Shown here in pieces: positions 59,354 to 64,000 of a stretch of DNA of 64,000 nucleotides (position 1 is its first letter; the number at the start of each line of letters is the position of its first letter). The position numbers and the translations under genes are program-made. The notes beneath the pieces are model-generated. The model worked only from the letters and a program-made list of their open reading frames with translations, ran no database searches and was not told the DNA's origin. Location of the stretch: contig JADLBV010000026.1 in assembly GCA_020847545.1 (NCBI GenBank), positions 1 through 64,000 of the forward strand, read 5' to 3'. This DNA is from Phycisphaerales bacterium (GTDB lineage Bacteria > Planctomycetota > Phycisphaerae > Tepidisphaerales > Tepidisphaeraceae).

Positions 59354-60628
59354 ATGACAAAGGTGCTTTACATAGCCTTTGCCTGCGAGCCGGGTAAGGG
59401 GTCTGAGCCGGAGGTGGGATGGAATTTTTCCCGCCTGATGGCCGACCATTGCCAGGCATGGATATTGACCGATCCGGCCCATCAGGCCGGCATCGAGGCG
59501 TATTTACGCCAAAATCCCCAGTGCCAATTGCGTGTTATTTATCACAAACTGCCAGATTGGCAGCAGTGGCTGGTGCGATTGGGCGGCTATAACCTGCACT
59601 ATTACCTCTGGCAACGACAGGTCTGGAAGACGGCTCGTTCATTGCACCGCCGCGAGCGGTTTGATCTGGTTCACCATGTGACCTATGCCCGCTATTGGAT
59701 GCCATCGGCCGCCCGTAAGCTGGATGTGCCCTTTGTCTGGGGTCCGGTGGGTGGGGCCGAAGAGGTCAGCGGCAACATGCTGCGGCAGATGGATTGGCGA
59801 ACGCGGATGAAAGAGGCCGCCCGTTCGTTTATCCGACGGATATTTGAATGGCATCCGGCCACGGTGCGTTCGATCCGCAAGGCCACGATGATTCTGGCCG
59901 GCACCGAACAGACGGCCAAGCGACTTCGTGAACTGGGCGCTGGGCACGTTGAGGTCGTTGCGATGATTGGATGCACCCTGCCGTTTAATATCGCACCGGA
60001 GGTGCCGGTGGACAAGGGAATCCGGTTCGTCAGTGCGGGGCGATTGCTATACTGGAAAGGTTTTGATCTGGGTTTGCGCGCCTTCGCCGAGGCGAAACTC
60101 AAAAATGCGAAATACACCATCATTGGCGATGGACCGGAACGAAATCGCTTGATGAAGCTGGCAACGCAATTGGGAATCGAAAAACAGGTGGAATTGGCCG
60201 GGAGCATTCCACGAAACGAATGTCTTGCACGCATGGGACAGGCCGATGTGCTGGTGCATCCGAGTCTGCACGATTCGGGTGGATATGCCTGCCTGGAATC
60301 GATGTGCATGGGGAGGCCGGTGATCTGTCTTGATGTGGGCGGCCCGGCGATTCAGGTGGATGAGTCGTGCGGCTTTAAGATTGAACCGCGCGGAATGAAA
60401 CAGGTGATTGCGGATATTGCACAGGCGATGCGTCGGCTGGCCAGCGATGAAAACCTGCTCCGGTCGATGGGACACAAGGCCCGACAACGGGCAACCGATG
60501 AGTTCACCTGGGATAAGAAGGTGGCCGGGATCGAAGAATTGTATCGACAGGCGTTGTCAACAAATGAGATTTCGGATGCCAATTTTCATCCGATGACGGA
60601 AGATTTGACCACGGAATGGGCGACCTGA
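59354..60628 (+). CDS. Glycosyltransferase family 4 (GT-B)
   Basis: 424 residues. The N-terminal domain starts TKVLYIAFACEPGKGSEPEVGWNF. The C-terminal domain has RFVSAGRLLYWKGFDLGLRAFAEA, YTIIGDGPERNRL and the nucleotide-sugar site DVLVHPSLHDSGGYACLESMCMGRPVICLDVGGP, where the ESM/E residue replaces the EX7E first Glu. Retaining transferase acting in cytoplasm on the lipid-linked glycan. Fourth gene of the cluster with enzyme function. Confidence 0.92.
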   Translation: MTKVLYIAFACEPGKGSEPEVGWNFSRLMADHCQAWILTDPAHQAGIEAYLRQNPQCQLRVIYHKLPDWQQWLVRLGGYNLHYYLWQRQVWKTARSLHRRERFDLVHHVTYARYWMPSAARKLDVPFVWGPVGGAEEVSGNMLRQMDWRTRMKEAARSFIRRIFEWHPATVRSIRKATMILAGTEQTAKRLRELGAGHVEVVAMIGCTLPFNIAPEVPVDKGIRFVSAGRLLYWKGFDLGLRAFAEAKLKNAKYTIIGDGPERNRLMKLATQLGIEKQVELAGSIPRNECLARMGQADVLVHPSLHDSGGYACLESMCMGRPVICLDVGGPAIQVDESCGFKIEPRGMKQVIADIAQAMRRLASDENLLRSMGHKARQRATDEFTWDKKVAGIEELYRQALSTNEISDANFHPMTEDLTTEWAT

Positions 60629-60631
60629 ACA

Positions 60632-61456
60632 ATGGCGTGGAACGTGTTAAACAACATTCGCCAATCTCTGGGCGCGAAGATACGCCGGCTGCATGCCGAC
60701 TCGTTGTGCCGTTGGGTGGCGGATGTCTGCAGTAAGCCGTATGCGATGTCGCCGCACCCGGTTCTGGTAATCGCGCCCCATCAGGATGATGAAACCCTTG
60801 GTTGCGGCGGCCTGATCGCCATGAAACGCGATTTGGGCGTGCCGGTCTCCGTTATTTTTCTCACCGATGGCTCCAATTCGCACTCTGATCGCCCCGATCT
60901 TGGGGCGTTCACCTCGGATCAGTTGATCAACACCCGTCAGCACGAAGCGGTGCGCGCCCTGGAAATCCTCGGCCTGCCTAGGTCCGATATTCATTTCCTC
61001 AACGCCCCCGATGGAAAGCTTGATGAATTGACCGGGCTGGACAAACAAACCCTCGTTGACCGCCTGGCGGCCATCATGAGCCGTCACAAGACGCTTGAAG
61101 TTTATGTTCCCCACCGAAAGGACCGACACAAGGATCATGAGGCCGTGTGGGATCTGGTACATGATGCGCTGGCTCAGGCGGATGTGGAGCATGAGCTTTA
61201 TCAGTACCTGATCTGGATGCCCTGGCGGTCGCCGATCTTCTGGAAATGCGCCCCATCCGACTTGCGCGGGGCGTTGTGCCTGGAGATCAACGGCGTGCTG
61301 GATCGTAAAATCCGGGCGATTGATGCGTATCGCTCGCAGCACAGTGTGTTGCCGCCCGGTTTTCTGGGACGATTTCACGAGCCTTACGAGGTCTTTTTTC
61401 GCCCACGCAACGGAACATCCAACGGCCACGGCCGTGTCGATGTGCAGCGATGTTAA
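60632..61456 (+). CDS. PIG-L/LmbE-family N-deacetylase
   Basis: 274 residues. Zinc site APHQDDE (H50, D52, D53) near the N terminus and RHKDHEAVWDL (H166, H169) further on are the metal-binding pattern of the LmbE/PIG-L family, which deacetylates N-acetylhexosamines in lipids or small molecules. It starts 3 nt after the GT4 gene and overlaps the next one by 7 nt, so it probably deacetylates an amino sugar of the exopolysaccharide. Confidence 0.92.
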   Translation: MAWNVLNNIRQSLGAKIRRLHADSLCRWVADVCSKPYAMSPHPVLVIAPHQDDETLGCGGLIAMKRDLGVPVSVIFLTDGSNSHSDRPDLGAFTSDQLINTRQHEAVRALEILGLPRSDIHFLNAPDGKLDELTGLDKQTLVDRLAAIMSRHKTLEVYVPHRKDRHKDHEAVWDLVHDALAQADVEHELYQYLIWMPWRSPIFWKCAPSDLRGALCLEINGVLDRKIRAIDAYRSQHSVLPPGFLGRFHEPYEVFFRPRNGTSNGHGRVDVQRC

Positions 61457-62568
61457 AAACGCTCTTCATCCACCGCGACCTCCCCTTCCATGGAGGTGTG
61501 CCGCGCACCATCCTGAATTTGGCAAAATCCTGCGACAAAGCCCGGATGCAGATGAATGTCGCCAGTTTTGCCACCCCATCGTCCGAGATGCGAACCGCGT
61601 TTGGCGAACTGGACATCACCCCGCGCGAACTGGGGGACAACGGATACCTCCGGCCCGCCCGGCGGCTGCGACGATTGGTACGACAGGATCATATTGAGGT
61701 GATCGTCGCCAATTCGTTCAAATCATACCTGGTCTCCAAGATGGCCTGCGCCGGCCTTCGCTGCCGGGTGATCCCCTGGGTGCATTCGATCCCGATGGTG
61801 CTGGATGGTGCGATGCGGCGGCGGATATTTCATTGGCTGTCGAAAAATGACACGATGGTCTTCTCATCCAAGGCCATCAAACACGTCCACCAATCGCCCG
61901 ATCACAACGGAAAGTCGGCCGTGGTCTATTATGGCGTGGCCGACCCATCCTCCGATGAATCGTATCGCCCATACGACCATTCGATGCGGCGGGAACTGGG
62001 CATCCCCGATGAGGCGCTGACGATCAGCTATATCGCCGAATTCATCGGATGGAAGGATCACGCGACGCTGTTGCGGGCGTTTGATCGGCTGGATGAAAAG
62101 CTCAACGCCCATCTGCTGCTCATCGGCACCGGGCAGTTGTGTAATCAGATCCGCAAGTGCGCGGGCAAACTGAAAAGCGTTTCCCGCATCCATTTTCTAG
62201 GCCCGCGTCTGGACGCCCGCAAAATCCTCGGCCTGACCGACCTGTATGTTCATCCCAGCAGAGGTGAAGGTTTCGGCCTGGCGGTGGTGGAGGCGATGCT
62301 GGCCGGTTGTCCGGTGATCGCATCACGCGATGGAGCGCTTATCGAATATATAGACGACGGGAGCAACGGAATCCTGTTCAAGGCCGGCGATGATCGGGAT
62401 TTGGCGGCGCAAATCACCGAACTGGCCGAGGATCGGATGCGCGCCAAACAACTCGGCCAGCAGGCACGGACATTCGCTTTGCAGACCTTTTCACCGCGTA
62501 AATTTGCCGAGTCCGCCTGTCGGGTGATTGAGAGCGCTGCGACGACACGCCGGGGGAATGTGGCATGA
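61450..62568 (+). CDS. Glycosyltransferase family 4 (GT-B)
   Basis: 372 residues. Starts LKTLFIHRDLPFHGGVPRTILNLAKS; donor-side motifs ISYIAEFIGWKDHATLLRAFDRL, LLLIGTGQL, and LYVHPSRGEGFGLAVVEAMLAGCPVIASRDGA with an E-x7-E-like pair (EGFGLAVVE). Overlaps the deacetylase gene by 7 nt and the polymerase gene by 4 nt. Confidence 0.92.
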   Translation: MLKTLFIHRDLPFHGGVPRTILNLAKSCDKARMQMNVASFATPSSEMRTAFGELDITPRELGDNGYLRPARRLRRLVRQDHIEVIVANSFKSYLVSKMACAGLRCRVIPWVHSIPMVLDGAMRRRIFHWLSKNDTMVFSSKAIKHVHQSPDHNGKSAVVYYGVADPSSDESYRPYDHSMRRELGIPDEALTISYIAEFIGWKDHATLLRAFDRLDEKLNAHLLLIGTGQLCNQIRKCAGKLKSVSRIHFLGPRLDARKILGLTDLYVHPSRGEGFGLAVVEAMLAGCPVIASRDGALIEYIDDGSNGILFKAGDDRDLAAQITELAEDRMRAKQLGQQARTFALQTFSPRKFAESACRVIESAATTRRGNVA

Positions 62569-63962
62569 GCCGGACGATTCATCCTGAACTTCTCACCCAA
62601 GCTCCCGACCGGCCGCTGACCGATGAAAAGAACTCGGTAGTTCGCAAGTCATGGGCCGACAAATTCCTGTTGTGGCTGTCGATTGTCTTATTAGGGTACG
62701 CCCTTGCCGGCCGTGGATTTGCATACATCGGTTTTCCGCCGTTGTTTATCGGCGAAATCACACTGATGTTCGGGCTGTCGGCGTTGGTGGTGTCGGCCAA
62801 TGTCGGGCGGGTCATGGGTTCCGGCCTGATCTGGCTCATCGTCGCCTTCATGGGATGGGGCGCGATGCGAACCATCCCCTTCGTTCACGAGTATGGCATT
62901 GATGCGTTGCGCGACGGGATGACGTGGGGTTATGCCTCATATGCGATCATCGTGGCCGCGTTGATCGCCGCCTATCCGGAACGACTGCTGGTGATGATGG
63001 CGCGATACCGGAAATTCGTCTGGATCGTGCTGGTTTTGGGGCCGATATTCTGGTTGATCGCCCGTTTCGCCAAGCCGGTCATGCCGGTGTGGCCCTGGGC
63101 GCATGTGGAATTGATCGAAGTCAAAGGGGGCGACTACGCGGTGCATTTGAGCGGCATTTATGCCTATCTGGTCAGTGTGGGACGATTGAGCAACCCCTGG
63201 GTTCCATTGATTTTATTGCCGATTGGGTTGGCGATGAACGTCACCGGACGGGCGGCCATGTTGTCATTCATCCTCTGTGCCGCCGTCGCCACGGCATTGC
63301 GTCCTTTGACGCGATTCATGGTCAAGTTGCCGATTGTCATCTTGTTGCTGATCGCCTTCGGCTGGGGGCTGGATGCGCACATGCGCGCCGGTCCGGAAGT
63401 GACCCGCGAAATTTCGGTCGACCAGTTGTTCAAAACCCTCGACAGCATCCTGCCGGGCAGCCGCCACCATGATCTGGACTCCACCAAGGAATGGCGGCTG
63501 GACTGGTGGGACAAGATCGTCAAATACACGATCCACGGGCCTTATTTCTGGACCGGCAAGGGGTTTGGCGTCAATTTGGCCAATGACGATGGGTTTCAGG
63601 TCTTCGCCGATGAATCGCTGCGCAGCCCGCACAGCGCGCACCTGAGTATCCTCGCCCGCGCCGGGGTGCCGGGGTTGTCGATCTGGTTCGCGCTTCATGC
63701 CGCATGGGCGCTGACGTTGTTCAACGCCTATTTCTCGGCCCGAAAATTGGGACACAAACGCTGGTGTGGTTTGTTCGCCTTTATTCTGGCGTACTGGGTT
63801 GCGTTCATTGCCAACGCCTCGTTTGACGTATACCTTGAAGGGCCGATGGGAGCGATCTGGTTCTGGTCCCTGGTCGGGTTTGGCATCGGAGCGGTTTGGG
63901 TGCATAAGAATCGGCCATGGATATTGGAATCGGCCAACGATGCGGGTATTGATCGCGCATAA
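62565..63962 (+). CDS. O-antigen ligase/polymerase-like membrane protein (Wzy-like)
   Basis: 465 residues, about 11 transmembrane helices. Large extracytoplasmic loop with YTIHGPYFWTGKGFGVNLANDDGF followed by SLRSPHSAHLSILARAGVPGLSIW, the RSPHN-type motif of Wzy/WaaL proteins. It would polymerise the exported repeat units. Coupled by a 4-nt overlap to the GT4 gene upstream; the next GT gene begins inside its 3' end (63940). Confidence 0.86.
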   Translation: MSRTIHPELLTQAPDRPLTDEKNSVVRKSWADKFLLWLSIVLLGYALAGRGFAYIGFPPLFIGEITLMFGLSALVVSANVGRVMGSGLIWLIVAFMGWGAMRTIPFVHEYGIDALRDGMTWGYASYAIIVAALIAAYPERLLVMMARYRKFVWIVLVLGPIFWLIARFAKPVMPVWPWAHVELIEVKGGDYAVHLSGIYAYLVSVGRLSNPWVPLILLPIGLAMNVTGRAAMLSFILCAAVATALRPLTRFMVKLPIVILLLIAFGWGLDAHMRAGPEVTREISVDQLFKTLDSILPGSRHHDLDSTKEWRLDWWDKIVKYTIHGPYFWTGKGFGVNLANDDGFQVFADESLRSPHSAHLSILARAGVPGLSIWFALHAAWALTLFNAYFSARKLGHKRWCGLFAFILAYWVAFIANASFDVYLEGPMGAIWFWSLVGFGIGAVWVHKNRPWILESANDAGIDRA

Positions 63963-64000
63963 TTTCTACCAGCAGCCGGGCGGTGAGGATCAGGTTTTCG
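63940..64000 (+). CDS. Glycosyltransferase family 4, N-terminal start (cut by window edge)
   Basis: ATG 63940 opens a frame MRVLIAHNFYQQPGGEDQVF that runs off the window, overlapping the polymerase gene by 23 nt. This opening, with the acceptor-side PGGED motif, is characteristic of GT4 glycosyltransferases. Continues the exopolysaccharide cluster. Confidence 0.78.
   Translation, partial: MRVLIAHNFYQQPGGEDQVF

Overview
The window looks like a chromosomal segment of a planctomycete, most likely of the Phycisphaerae type. This is inferred from gene content: paired bactofilins, GHL10-type secreted hydrolases, a futalosine-pathway menaquinone gene, an A2-type haem-copper oxidase, and a membrane-linked ubiquitin-like gene set with FHA and RING domains. 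No rRNA or tRNA gene was seen. Both strands are densely coded, and many genes sit in tight operons with 1-10 nt overlaps.

Layout. 1-6.0 kb (minus): a sugar-responsive island with a ROK repressor (cut by the window edge), two secreted GHL10-like hydrolases, an uncharacterised protein, a CBM9-like protein, and two copies of one promoter/operator. 6.1-7.7 kb: zwf. 8.1-15.6 kb: aerobic terminal oxidase operon (ctaC, ctaD, ctaA, ctaB, a cupredoxin-like lipoprotein, ctaE, an ABC ATPase). 15.7-27.9 kb: cell-surface genes (methyltransferases, phosphohexomutase, GT-C and GT2 glycosyltransferases, two bactofilins, NeuD-like acyltransferase, WecA-like transferase, O-antigen ligase) and recX. 28-32 kb: aspS, pyk and a lipoprotein, with interspersed inverted repeats. 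32.0-34.1 kb: a probably acquired island with a truncated gene, an IS3 transposase scrap and a DUF5343/Swt1-HEPN gene pair. 34.2-43.8 kb: mqnA, an M42-type peptidase, a sugar ABC importer, a Fur-like regulator, an AraC regulator, yidD, a UbiA-like protein and an M24 pseudo-peptidase. 43.8-48.6 kb: a complete branched-chain amino-acid (Liv-type) ABC importer.

48.6-53.7 kb (minus) is the most interesting part. It is one compact operon encoding, in transcription order, a ubiquitin-like protein, an E1-like activating enzyme, a membrane-anchored JAB/JAMM isopeptidase, a polytopic FHA protein, an FHA + zinc ribbon + RING-like + membrane protein, and an E2-like conjugating enzyme with the HPN motif and active-site Cys. 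All parts of a eukaryote-like ubiquitin pathway are present, including a possible E3, and three of the six products carry membrane segments. 54.1-64.0 kb (plus) is an exopolysaccharide cluster: BY-kinase, WecB/TagA/CpsF transferase, flippase, two GT4 transferases plus a third cut by the window edge, PIG-L deacetylase and polymerase.

All assignments come from reading motifs in the translated sequence. No database search was run, and start codons are marked where they are uncertain.
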